In this document: piece after piece, positions 1-7,163 of the stretch
How positions within the stretch are numbered: position 1 is the stretch's first letter
How the letters are laid out: every line of letters begins with the position of its first letter
Assembly (NCBI GenBank): GCA_934675465.1
Contig: CAKUQM010000042.1
Location: 1 to 12,711 of the forward strand
From: an uncultured Erysipelotrichaceae bacterium
GTDB taxonomy: Bacteria > Bacillota_I > Bacilli_A > Erysipelotrichales > Erysipelotrichaceae
Length of the DNA: 12,711 nucleotides
Reading direction: 5' to 3'
Translations under genes and position numbers: made by a program
Notes under the pieces: generated by a model
The model's database searches: none
Told to the model about the DNA's origin: nothing
Seen by the model: only the letters and a program-made list of their open reading frames with translations

Positions 1-2110
1 TGCCACGAAGAGTTACCTCACCTGTCATTGCACAGTTTGCGTCTACAGCTTTATTAGTTAAAGCTGATACAAAGGCAGTAGTTAAAGTAACACCAGCTGA
101 AGGTCCATCTTTTGGCACAGCACCCTCTGGCACGTGAATATGGATATCATGTGTCTCAAAGAACTTGACATCAATACCAAACTTCTTAGCATTTGATTTA
201 ACATAGTCTAATGCGATTTCAGCAGATTCTTTCATAACATCGCCAAGCTGACCAGTGATGATTAGTTTGCCCTTTCCTTCAAAGTAATTTACTTCAATTT
301 GTAAGATATCACCACCAAAAGCAGTATAAGCAAGACCAGTTACAACACCTACTTGATTCTTCTTTTCCTTAGTACCATATTCAAACTTTTCATGACCCAA
401 CCACTCTAGAACTAACTTCTTAGTGACTTTAATAGAACGTTTAGACTTTGTATAGATTTCAAGTGTTGCCTTACGAGCCAATGTTTCCATCATTCTCTCA
501 AGTTCTCTGACACCCGATTCTCTTGTATAATGTCTAATTACATGAGTTATCATTTCATCACTGATACTAAATTGTGATGGTTTTAAGCCATCTTTCTTTA
601 AAACCTTAGGAATCAAATGATCTTTACAAATATTTAGTTTTTCTAGTTCGGTATAAGAACTTAAATTTATAATCTCTAATCTATCTAACAAAGGAGCAGG
701 AATGTTTTCTAAATAGTTGGCAGTAGCGATAAACATAACATCACTTAAATCATATGTTTCTTCTAGGTAGTGATCCTGGAACATTGAATTTTGTTCAGGA
801 TCTAAAACTTCTAACATCGCACTACTTGGATCGCCCTTATAGTCAGCACCCATCTTATCGATTTCATCAATTAAGAATACAGGATTAGTTGTACCAGCCT
901 TTTTCATGCCTTGGATGATTCTGCCAGGATAAGAACCTAAGTATGTTCTTCTATGTCCTCTTATTTCAGCTTCATCTCTAACGCCACCCAAAGACATCTT
1001 AACGAAGTTTCTATTTAAGGCTCTAGCGATTGACTTGGCAAGAGATGTCTTACCAACACCTGGAGGACCAACTAAACAAATGATTGGTGATTTTAAAGAA
1101 TGTGATAATTCTTTAACAGCTAGGTATTCCAAAATACGAGTCTTAATCTTTTCAAGGTCATAGTGGTCCTCATCAAGAACTTCTTTAACCTTAGTCAAAT
1201 CAGTTTCATCGACACTTTTTTCAGTCCAAGGAATAGAAATTAACCAATCAAGATAAGTTCTAATCATGCCATATTCACCTGAGGCAGTAGAAGTCATATC
1301 TAATCTTCTAATTTCCTCATTAGCCTTAGCCTTGATGTTTTCAGGATATCTATCTTTAGAGAATTCTTCCTTAAGCTTTTCTACATCAGCACCCTGACCA
1401 TCACCCAATTCTTCTTTAATGGCCTTGATTCTTTCTCTTAGATAATAATCTTTTTGCGAAGATTCCACCGAGTCTTTAACACGAAGGTTGATTTCTTTTT
1501 CAATCTCTTCTTTTTTCTTTTCCAAAGAAATGTACGTTAAAAACATTTCAAGTCTTTTTTCTAAGTGATATTCCTCTAAGAATTTTTGTTTCTCACCTGA
1601 ATTAAAGATGTTTGCTTGGGCAAAACCATCAACTAGTTCTGAGATATATTGATTACTCATATTCTCAGAGGCTCTTAAAGGCGCTCTACCGTTCTTTTGT
1701 TCAAAAAGGCTATATTCCTTCTTAACTTTCGTTTTTAACACCTCAAGGGCTAAATCATCTTCTACAACATCAGACAATACTTCAACGCTTGCATACATAA
1801 TACCATCAATCTCGTAGATTTCAATTAAACGACATCTATCTTCACCGACAAAAACTACCTTTAAATGGTCATCTCTTTTTCTACTTGCTCTTATATGACA
1901 GATAGTACCAATTTCATATAAATCATTCTTTTTAGGTTCATCAATATCGATGTTTTTTTGAGAAACCAAAATAACATCAAGATTCATATTTAAACTAAAA
2001 TTAACAACATCTACACTAGCACGTCTGCCAACATCCAAAGACATATCTTGCCCTGGGAAGATAATAGCACCTCTAGTACAAATAATAGGACATTCAATTA
2101 TGTTTGCCAT
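1..2110 (-). CDS. lon: ATP-dependent protease Lon (LonA), C-terminus cut by window edge
   Basis: Lon is a cytosolic AAA+ serine protease that unfolds and degrades damaged and regulatory proteins. The frame runs open for 703 residues from ATG 2110 to the window edge. That start (MANIIECPII) follows a strong GGAGG six to ten bases upstream. Domains in order are the LON N-terminal substrate domain (about 1-200), a charged coiled-coil linker, Walker A GPPGVGKT at 348-355, Walker B FLIDEID near 412-418, and the protease domain with PKDGPSAG carrying the catalytic Ser671. The catalytic Lys, expected in a GGLKEK-type motif about 43 residues later, lies just outside the window, so completeness cannot be judged. 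The gene follows tig with only a short hairpin between them and no clear promoter of its own, so co-transcription with tig is likely. Identity is certain from the motifs; the co-transcription is inference. Confidence 0.97.
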   Translation of the reverse strand, partial: MANIIECPIICTRGAIIFPGQDMSLDVGRRASVDVVNFSLNMNLDVILVSQKNIDIDEPKKNDLYEIGTICHIRASRKRDDHLKVVFVGEDRCRLIEIYEIDGIMYASVEVLSDVVEDDLALEVLKTKVKKEYSLFEQKNGRAPLRASENMSNQYISELVDGFAQANIFNSGEKQKFLEEYHLEKRLEMFLTYISLEKKKEEIEKEINLRVKDSVESSQKDYYLRERIKAIKEELGDGQGADVEKLKEEFSKDRYPENIKAKANEEIRRLDMTSTASGEYGMIRTYLDWLISIPWTEKSVDETDLTKVKEVLDEDHYDLEKIKTRILEYLAVKELSHSLKSPIICLVGPPGVGKTSLAKSIARALNRNFVKMSLGGVRDEAEIRGHRRTYLGSYPGRIIQGMKKAGTTNPVFLIDEIDKMGADYKGDPSSAMLEVLDPEQNSMFQDHYLEETYDLSDVMFIATANYLENIPAPLLDRLEIINLSSYTELEKLNICKDHLIPKVLKKDGLKPSQFSISDEMITHVIRHYTRESGVRELERMMETLARKATLEIYTKSKRSIKVTKKLVLEWLGHEKFEYGTKEKKNQVGVVTGLAYTAFGGDILQIEVNYFEGKGKLIITGQLGDVMKESAEIALDYVKSNAKKFGIDVKFFETHDIHIHVPEGAVPKDGPSAGVTLTTAFVSALTNKAVDANCAMTGEVTLRG

Positions 2111-2131
2111 AAAAAATTTCCTCCTTCTATT

Positions 2132-2160
2132 AATAAAAGACGCTGTGTTGCGTCTTTATT
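2132..2160 (-). terminator. Hairpin between tig and lon, weak terminator or attenuator
   Basis: A GACGC/GCGTC stem with a six-base loop is extended by A-rich/T-rich flanks and followed on the minus strand by TTTTATTAAT. It starts about nine bases after the tig stop and ends about 20 bases before the lon start codon. The core stem is only five base pairs and the T-run is interrupted, so partial termination that lowers lon relative to tig is more likely than a full stop. Confidence 0.6.
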
Positions 2161-2168
2161 ATCTTTTT

Positions 2169-3431
2169 TTATTTCTTTAAGAAGTCAACCGCTTTTTGAA
2201 GCTTAACATCATCGATGATGTTTTCTTTTGGAACATACTTCTTAACTTCAGCTACATCCATGCCATAGCCCTTAGCCATGTCATCGTAGTACTTTTCGAT
2301 ATCTTCATCGCTAGCTTCTAAGTTTTCTAACTTAGCAACTTCTTCAAGACATAAAGTTGTCTTGATTCTAGCTGTAGCACTTTCTTCTAATTGCTTCTTG
2401 ATATCTTCTCTTGTTTGACCAATGATCTTTAAGTATTGATCAAATGGAATGCCTTGGTATTGAAGTCTTGCAGCTTGATCATTTAACATAGCCTCTGTTT
2501 CCTTTTCAATCATAACAGCAGGAATGTTGATTGTAGCCTCATCACATAATGCCTTTAATAACTTTTCATCAGCCTTACGTTCTGCTTCAGCCTTCTTACC
2601 AGATAAGATAGATTCCTTTACGTGCTCCTTGTAAGCGTCAACTGTTTCAACGTTTTCAATCTTTAATTCCTTTACAAATTCATCATCTAAAGTTGGCAAC
2701 ACTTTCTTCTTTATTTCATGAACTGTAACCTTGAAAACAACTGGAGCACCCTTTAATTCTTCAACATGGTAATCTTCAGGGAAAGTAACGTTGATATCCT
2801 TAGTTTCTTCTGACTTCATACCAATTACTTGTTCTTCAAAGCCAGGAATGAATGAATGGGAACCAATAACTAATTCATAGTTATCTGCCTTACCACCATC
2901 GAAAGCAACCTCATCCTTGAAACCTTCAAAGTCGATAACTACTGTATCGCCATCTTCAACAGCGCCATCTTCCTTAAGTTCTAGATCACCCTTTCTTTCA
3001 AGAGTCTTATTGATTTCATTTTCAACTTCCTCATCAGTAACTGTTACTTCCTCTAATTCATAATTTAGAGCCTTGTAATCACCAAGAGTTACATCTGGTT
3101 TAACAGGACAATTGAAGACAATAGTAACACCTTCTGCACCGATTTCCTTTAAATCCATGCTAGCTTGATCAATTAAATCTACATGGTGTTCATCAAGAGC
3201 TTCTTTGAATGCTTCGTTGCTTAATTCACTAGCAGCTTCATACCAACAAGCTTCATCAGTGATATATTTCTTAGCTAAAGAAGCAGGAACTTGTCCCTTT
3301 CTAAAACCCTTAATATCTAATTTTTTTACTAATTTGTCGAAAGCCTTCTTAGTAGCTGCTTCCCACTTTTCTCCTTTGATGGCACATGTTAATTCAGCCT
3401 TGCCATCTTCAATCTTTTTATATTCAGCCAT
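2169..3431 (-). CDS. tig: Trigger factor, ribosome-associated chaperone and prolyl isomerase
   Basis: Trigger factor binds at the ribosome exit tunnel and shields nascent chains. The protein is 420 residues, close to the usual 430. The N-terminal domain carries the ribosome-binding signature GFRKGQVP at residues 42-49. An FKBP-type PPIase domain follows at about 155-245 (GDTVVIDFEGF, then FIPGFEEQVIGM), and a long helical C-terminal domain makes up the rest. I chose ATG 3431 (MAEYKK) because GGAGGT lies five bases upstream. An in-frame ATG at 3455 would add eight residues, lies at or before the predicted transcript start, and places the ribosome binding site inside the coding region. An extended -10 promoter lies just upstream. 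The gene is followed by lon, a common protein-quality-control pairing. Confidence 0.97.
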   Translation of the reverse strand: MAEYKKIEDGKAELTCAIKGEKWEAATKKAFDKLVKKLDIKGFRKGQVPASLAKKYITDEACWYEAASELSNEAFKEALDEHHVDLIDQASMDLKEIGAEGVTIVFNCPVKPDVTLGDYKALNYELEEVTVTDEEVENEINKTLERKGDLELKEDGAVEDGDTVVIDFEGFKDEVAFDGGKADNYELVIGSHSFIPGFEEQVIGMKSEETKDINVTFPEDYHVEELKGAPVVFKVTVHEIKKKVLPTLDDEFVKELKIENVETVDAYKEHVKESILSGKKAEAERKADEKLLKALCDEATINIPAVMIEKETEAMLNDQAARLQYQGIPFDQYLKIIGQTREDIKKQLEESATARIKTTLCLEEVAKLENLEASDEDIEKYYDDMAKGYGMDVAEVKKYVPKENIIDDVKLQKAVDFLKK

Positions 3432-3455
3432 ATTTACCTCCATAAACGCTAACAC

Positions 3456-3464
3456 ATTATATCA
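3456..3464 (-). promoter_or_regulatory. Extended -10 promoter of tig
   Basis: On the minus strand the bases read TGATATAAT, a perfect TATAAT (3461-3456) with the TG of an extended -10 element. A transcript would start near 3449 and give a leader of roughly 18 bases that holds the GGAGGT site. No good -35 box is seen at 17 bases (TAGTAT), which extended -10 promoters tolerate. I see no CIRCE or CtsR operator here. Confidence 0.65.
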
Positions 3465-3496
3465 AAGACTTGTGAATAATACTACAATAATTACTG

Positions 3497-3526
3497 CTAA
3501 TTAACTGCAACCTAATTAACTGCAAG
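3497..3526. repeat. Two tandem 15-bp repeats upstream of the tig promoter
   Basis: The unit CTAATTAACTGCAA occurs twice head to tail at 15-base spacing (3497-3510 and 3512-3525), the copies being identical over 14 bases. A partial, degenerate third copy may lie to the left (AATTACTGC near 3489-3497). The block sits about 50-80 bases upstream of the predicted tig transcript start, where an activator site or an AT-rich upstream element would act. It may equally be a replication-slippage duplication. Confidence 0.7.
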
Positions 3527-3554
3527 AACATCTTAGCAAAACTCATTATTAAAC

Positions 3555-4952
3555 TTAGTCTTCTTTTATTCTAATCACTGAATTAGGAGATTTCTTATTG
3601 CCATCCCTATAGATTTCTCCTTCTTCTATTAGTGGATTAATAATATCGTTTAGAAATCTTGTTCTATTTGTATAATCTAATTCATATTGCAGATCATTAA
3701 TTCTCATGCTACCGCTATCTTTTAAAATATAGAGAAGCTTTTCTTTTTTATCAGCATTCTTATCATTTTCGTTTCCATCGTATCTTTTATACAAAGTATC
3801 AAATAATTTTAAATTCAAGAAGCCAGGATATATAGATACTACTGGTTGTAACTCTTTAGAATAATCAACATAGGCTTCCATCATGGTTTGAAAACCGGTT
3901 CCTCCTCTTTCCATTAAATTCGCAACATCCAAACATGCGGCAATTATAGAATTTCTTCTAATAGAAGGGATAGAACCAACAGGATATTCACAATATCCTG
4001 TTGGAAGCAACCAAGAACCAGGAGAAACAATTTCTAATCTATCACTATATACATCCACATCAATTTGAGTACCATTTATAGAATAGTCTCTATGAGCTAT
4101 TGCGTTTACCAAAGCTTCTCTTATAGCTATTAGGGGATATGATCTTATTTCTTTTCGTCCGCCATTATCTAATTTTTTCCAGCCAGTTTTTGTGCTTTTT
4201 TCGATAAAAGATAAAGTATTTTCGAAAACTGTCGGAATATTTCCTTTGCATCTTGCACTATCAATCAAAGTATCGCTTTTATTTAATCCCTTCCATAGAC
4301 GACAACAAACCATAGTATCATCTTTGTCATAGTCATCTTTAAACATTAGAAAGCCTGATTTTACATGTCCATCTTTAGAAAGAATTTCTTCGTTTTGAAG
4401 TTCTTTTATAGATGGCCAATTTCTCTTGTTTCTATAATTCCTACACATGGCTAGATAATCATTCCATTCATTATCAGCATATAAAACTTCAGTTGTTTCA
4501 TTATCTATGCCATATCTTCTCTTAGATAGAGATATTATCTCTTCTGGTCTAGCTGGATAAGAATTTCCATCACCCCTTATATAAACTGTTTCATTAAAAT
4601 CACCTTCACGATATCTAACCACTGAATCTGCAGAAAAAACCCTTACTCCTAGAACATAACGCTCAGCATTTTTATCAACACTTCCAATGACATAAGATGT
4701 CCTTACATGAGGAAAAATGTTTCTATCATTAATTCTAGCTACAAGATTTTTAGTCTTGTCAATATCGTTTAATGTTAGCCCAAATGCATCACCATCGTTA
4801 GAAACACCAACAAATATTATTCCGCCACCGTTATTAGCATACGCAACAATCGTTTTTGCCCATTTAATTGGATTCTCTTCGCTTAATACTTGTTTAAACT
4901 CATATTCTAAGTCTTCCATTAACACTTCTGGAAATATTTCGGATATTTTCAC
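3555..4952 (-). CDS. AlbA_2/Schlafen-type ATP-binding protein with C-terminal winged helix
   Basis: This is a 465-residue COG2865-like protein, a family described as predicted transcriptional regulators sharing a domain with mammalian Schlafen. The N-terminal AlbA_2 domain (about 15-135) shows EYEFK, then KTIVAYANNGGG and FVGVSNDG. The middle is an HATPase-like domain with REALVNAIAHRDYS at 278-291, SDRLEIVSPG near 303-312 and ERGGTGF at 348-354. Residues about 398-458 look like a winged helix (YILKDSGSMRINDLQYEL, then LIEEGEIYRDG). I start at GTG 4952 because AGGAGGG lies six bases upstream; an ATG at 4970 would put that site inside the gene. The gene stands alone between pgi and tig with its own promoter and operator-like repeats, as expected of an accessory, self-regulated gene. 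The target is unknown; regulation or phage/plasmid defence are possible roles for the family. Confidence 0.85.
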   Translation of the reverse strand: MKISEIFPEVLMEDLEYEFKQVLSEENPIKWAKTIVAYANNGGGIIFVGVSNDGDAFGLTLNDIDKTKNLVARINDRNIFPHVRTSYVIGSVDKNAERYVLGVRVFSADSVVRYREGDFNETVYIRGDGNSYPARPEEIISLSKRRYGIDNETTEVLYADNEWNDYLAMCRNYRNKRNWPSIKELQNEEILSKDGHVKSGFLMFKDDYDKDDTMVCCRLWKGLNKSDTLIDSARCKGNIPTVFENTLSFIEKSTKTGWKKLDNGGRKEIRSYPLIAIREALVNAIAHRDYSINGTQIDVDVYSDRLEIVSPGSWLLPTGYCEYPVGSIPSIRRNSIIAACLDVANLMERGGTGFQTMMEAYVDYSKELQPVVSIYPGFLNLKLFDTLYKRYDGNENDKNADKKEKLLYILKDSGSMRINDLQYELDYTNRTRFLNDIINPLIEEGEIYRDGNKKSPNSVIRIKED

Positions 4953-4981
4953 AATTTTCCCTCCTAACATTGTACATTAAC

Positions 4982-4987
4982 ATTATA
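4982..4987 (-). promoter_or_regulatory. Predicted -10 box of the AlbA_2 gene
   Basis: A perfect TATAAT lies on the minus strand, giving a transcript start near 4975 and a leader of about 23 bases that contains the AGGAGGG site at 4965-4959. The -35 position falls inside the ACATTAGACA repeats (GTCTAA or TGTCTA) and is a poor match to TTGACA. A bound repressor would therefore cover the promoter. Confidence 0.6.
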
Positions 4988-4989
4988 CA

Positions 4990-5027
4990 ACATTAGACAA
5001 AACATTAGACATTACCTTGTCTAATGT
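4990..5027. repeat. Operator-like cluster: two direct and one inverted copy of ACATTAGACA
   Basis: ACATTAGACA occurs at 4990-4999 and again at 5002-5011, twelve bases apart. Its exact inverse TGTCTAATGT lies at 5018-5027 after a six-base gap, so the second and third copies form a perfect 10-bp inverted repeat. The shorter ACATTA also occurs at 4974 and 4980. The cluster spans the -35 side of the AlbA_2 gene promoter. About one helical turn between direct copies suits a cooperatively binding dimer; self-repression by the winged-helix protein is inference. Confidence 0.75.
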
Positions 5028-5029
5028 AT

Positions 5030-5060
5030 AAAAAAATTAGAAGATGACTTCTAATTTTTT
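5030..5060 (-). terminator. Rho-independent terminator overlapping the pgi stop codon
   Basis: On the minus strand AAAAAATTAGAAG and CTTCTAATTTTTT form a perfect 13-bp stem with a four-base loop and run straight into a T-tract. The pgi stop codon TAG lies inside the left arm. The symmetry would let it work in both directions. It separates the pgi unit from the AlbA_2 gene promoter. Confidence 0.88.
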
Positions 5061-6325
5061 CCTAATAATTTAAACATTTCCTTCTTATATACTTCAACAC
5101 CAGGTTGATTGAATGGGTTAACACCAAGTAAGTAACAACTCATACCACATGCCTTAAAGAAGAAATAGATCATATAACCGAAGGCCTTAGCACTATTGTC
5201 TTCTAGATGAACTAGGATGTTTGGTACATTACCATTATCACTATGTGCCTTTAAAGTACCCTTCATTGCCATTTCATTTACCCATGATACTTGTTTACCA
5301 GCTAGGTAGTTCATGTTGTCAAGGTTTTCTTCATCACTTGGGAAAGTGATATCTTCTGGCATATTATCAATTAAGAATAATGTTTCATATAACACTTTGC
5401 TACCCTCTTGAATGAATTGGCCAAGTGAGTGTAAGTCAGTTGAGAAACAAGCAGATGTTGGAAGTAGACCCTTACCATCTTTACCCTCTGATTCACCGAA
5501 TAGTTGTTTCCACCATTCAGCAACCATTGTTAGTTGTAAGTTATATGTTACAAACATTTCACTCTTATAGCCTTGATTTTCAAGGATTCTTCTAGCTACT
5601 GCATACTTATAAGCATCGTTTTCTAATAAGTTATCACTAGAATAGTCGTTATAAGCCATCTTAGCACCTTCCATAAGGGCTTTGATATCTACACCAGCTA
5701 AAGCTAATGGTAATAGTCCTACTGCTGTAAAGACACTGAAACGACCACCGATATCATCTGGTACTACGAATTCTTCATAGCCTTCTTTGTCGGCTAATTC
5801 TTTTAAAGTACCCTTGTGCTTATCAGTAGTAGCGATGATACGTTCTTTAGCCTCTTCTTTACCATATTTGTTTTCAATATATTGTTTAAAGATTCTAAAT
5901 GATACAGATGTTTCAGTTGTTGTACCTGACTTAGAAATAACATTTAGTACTACATCTTTTCCTTCAATGTGCTTTAATACTTGAGACAAGTAAGTATTAG
6001 AGAATGTATTACCAATAAAGATTACTTCAGGTCTTTCTTCTGGATATAAGCCTCTGATCATTTCATTAGCAGCTCTAGCACCAAGGTAAGAACCACCAAT
6101 TCCACATACAAGTAATACATCAAATTTGCCTTTTAATTTTTCACTAACTTTTAAGATTCTTTCAAATTCTTCTTTGTCATAAGTGTTTGGCCATTCTACC
6201 CATCCTACAAAGTCATTGCCCTTGCCAGTTTTTTCATGTAGCCACTTGTGAGCTTCACTAACTTGGTCTTGGTAACTAATAATTTCTTCGTTTAATTTTG
6301 CATAAGATAAATCTAATTTAAGCAT
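5051..6325 (-). CDS. pgi: Glucose-6-phosphate isomerase
   Basis: This enzyme interconverts glucose 6-phosphate and fructose 6-phosphate in the cytosol, linking glycolysis to sugar-nucleotide synthesis. The protein is 424 residues, slightly shorter than the roughly 450 of Bacillus enzymes. Both family signatures are present: DDIGGRFSVFTAVG at 190-203 and GVNPFNQPGVEVYK at 401-414. The sugar-phosphate SIS motif SKSGTTTET (131-139), CGIGGSYLGA (74-83) and the catalytic-Glu segment FGESEGK (276-282) are also visible. The start codon lies within the end of the upstream S1-domain gene (overlap ATGCTTAA), with GAGAGGG as its ribosome binding site, so translational coupling is likely. A terminator is built into the stop codon. 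Fructose 6-phosphate and glucose 6-phosphate also feed nucleotide sugars such as those used by the rhamnose genes in this window. Confidence 0.97.
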   Translation of the reverse strand: MLKLDLSYAKLNEEIISYQDQVSEAHKWLHEKTGKGNDFVGWVEWPNTYDKEEFERILKVSEKLKGKFDVLLVCGIGGSYLGARAANEMIRGLYPEERPEVIFIGNTFSNTYLSQVLKHIEGKDVVLNVISKSGTTTETSVSFRIFKQYIENKYGKEEAKERIIATTDKHKGTLKELADKEGYEEFVVPDDIGGRFSVFTAVGLLPLALAGVDIKALMEGAKMAYNDYSSDNLLENDAYKYAVARRILENQGYKSEMFVTYNLQLTMVAEWWKQLFGESEGKDGKGLLPTSACFSTDLHSLGQFIQEGSKVLYETLFLIDNMPEDITFPSDEENLDNMNYLAGKQVSWVNEMAMKGTLKAHSDNGNVPNILVHLEDNSAKAFGYMIYFFFKACGMSCYLLGVNPFNQPGVEVYKKEMFKLLGKN

Positions 6326-6683
6326 TTTTATCCCTCTCTATCCATTCTTTCATGGCTTTATCTAATGAAGCAAAGCCTATTTTCTTTTCAGGCATTCCTT
6401 CAAAATGAACTTTTCTAATGTATTTACGAGTATTTTGTTCAAGTGCCTTAAAAGATAAACGTAGTTGTTTGTGCTCATAGTCAATGTCTATTACTTTAAG
6501 CATGCAATAGTCATCAATGTTGACAAAATGACTTACGTTTCTTACAAAACCATTTGATAATTCTGATATATGGATTAGACCACTAACACCATCATCAAAG
6601 CTTACAAAAGCTCCATATGGCTTGATACCAGTGATTTTTCCATATACAGTCATTCCTACTTTATACTGGTTAATACTGTTCAT
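6318..6683 (-). CDS. S1-domain RNA-binding protein, YugI/GSP13/CvfD type
   Basis: A 121-residue protein with a single S1 (OB-fold) RNA-binding domain at about 8-76: VGMTVYGKITGIKPYGAFVSF, then GLIHISEL and KVIDIDYEHKQLRLSFKAL. A basic linker leads to a C-terminal tail, FASLDKAMKEWIERDKNA, which resembles the FNTLKDKLEEWIE ending of Bacillus YugI (recalled from memory). Members act in post-transcriptional control; CvfD of pneumococcus is a global example. In B. subtilis yugI also lies near pgi, which supports the call. Its last eight bases overlap pgi. No Shine-Dalgarno sequence precedes ATG 6683, and a perfect TATAAT ends only nine bases before it, so the message may be leaderless. A later ATG at 6653 has AGTAGGA immediately before it, too close to serve, and would trim the first S1 strand. 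Confidence 0.88.
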   Translation of the reverse strand: MNSINQYKVGMTVYGKITGIKPYGAFVSFDDGVSGLIHISELSNGFVRNVSHFVNIDDYCMLKVIDIDYEHKQLRLSFKALEQNTRKYIRKVHFEGMPEKKIGFASLDKAMKEWIERDKNA

Positions 6684-6692
6684 ATAACAAGC

Positions 6693-6717
6693 ATTATACT
6701 ACAATTTGATATATAAT
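6693..6717. promoter_or_regulatory. Divergent promoter region between the S1-domain gene and the nifU-like gene
   Basis: Two perfect TATAAT boxes face away from each other: minus strand 6698-6693 toward the S1-domain and pgi genes, and plus strand 6712-6717 toward the NifU-like gene. Neither has a recognisable -35 box at 16-18 bases. The plus box would start a transcript near 6724, leaving the AGGTGA site at the extreme 5' end; TATACT at 6695-6700 is an alternative plus-strand -10. Overlapping of the two promoters would make their use competitive. Confidence 0.5.
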
Positions 6718-6733
6718 AATTTAGGTGATTTTT

Positions 6734-6994
6734 ATGGAAAAAGAAGAAAAAGAAAAACTTGTTATTAAAACTATTGATAAGATAAAGCCTTATTTGCAGG
6801 CTGATGGTGGCGATGTTGAATTCTCAAGACTTGAGGATGATATCGTTTATGTTAAAGTACATGGTGCATGTATTGGCTGTGGTGCCTTAGAGATGACTCT
6901 TAAGGATGGCGTTGCAGCCTTGATACTAGATGAAGTACCTGGTATTAAAGATGTAAGGCTTGATGAAAATCAAAGTGATTTACAAATTTTCTAA
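6734..6994 (+). CDS. NifU C-terminal-domain Fe-S scaffold or carrier protein
   Basis: An 86-residue single-domain NifU_C (Nfu-type) protein, likely helping to assemble or deliver iron-sulfur clusters in the cytosol. Family marks are YLQADGGDVEF (about 20-30) and the cluster-binding CxxC in HGACIGCGALEMTLKDG, with Cys46 and Cys49. Most Nfu proteins have GCPSS after the second Cys; GCGALEM is a variant. I start at ATG 6734, five bases after AGGTGA; a GTG at 6725 would use up that ribosome binding site. It is the only plus-strand gene here, stands alone, and is followed at once by a terminator. No other iron-sulfur genes are in the window. Confidence 0.92.
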   Translation: MEKEEKEKLVIKTIDKIKPYLQADGGDVEFSRLEDDIVYVKVHGACIGCGALEMTLKDGVAALILDEVPGIKDVRLDENQSDLQIF

Positions 6995-6996
6995 GT

Positions 6997-7020
6997 AAAG
7001 GAGTTCGAACGAACTCCTTT
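6997..7020 (+). terminator. Terminator hairpin after the nifU-like gene, probably bidirectional
   Basis: AAAGGAGTTC and GAACTCCTTT form a perfect 10-bp stem around the loop GAAC, three bases after the stop codon. The A-run on one side and T-run on the other would let it also stop minus-strand transcripts from the broken AlbA_2 gene. The T-run is short (TTTATA), so strength is moderate. Confidence 0.78.
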
Positions 7021-7163
7021 ATACATCTAATAGAATCTTAAAACTGGCAAATTTGCTTTTTTATTTGCTAATTTATGCAGATTACTGTCGATTTTAGATA
7101 TGTATTAACGCAAAAACCGTTTTTATTTATATCAGTGTACATCTTGGAAATAATCAGTACATT
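7021..7163. other. Intergenic stretch with no supported gene
   Basis: AT-rich sequence between the nifU terminator and the 3' end of the AlbA_2 pseudogene. It holds short palindromic runs (GCAAATTTGC near 7047, AAAAACCGTTTTT near 7112), but I see no stem with a proper T-tract and no open frame with a ribosome binding site. Confidence 0.6.

Noticed and set aside
531..538. TGTCTAAT half-site resembling the 5018-5027 operator arm
   Set aside because: A single copy inside lon coding sequence, with no inverted or direct partner, is expected by chance in AT-rich DNA.
3432..3480. Heat-shock operator (CIRCE or CtsR) upstream of tig
   Set aside because: I looked for TTAGCACTC-N9-GAGTGCTAA and the tandem GGTCAAA heptads and saw neither.
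3205..3504. Plus-strand open frame of 99 codons opposite the tig start
   Set aside because: It lies antisense to the conserved N-terminus of trigger factor, has no ribosome binding site, and its hydrophobic composition is what the reverse of that gene gives.
7047..7120. Short palindromes in the gap after the nifU-like gene, considered as a small RNA or terminator
   Set aside because: The palindromes lack workable loops or T-tracts and there is no convincing promoter.
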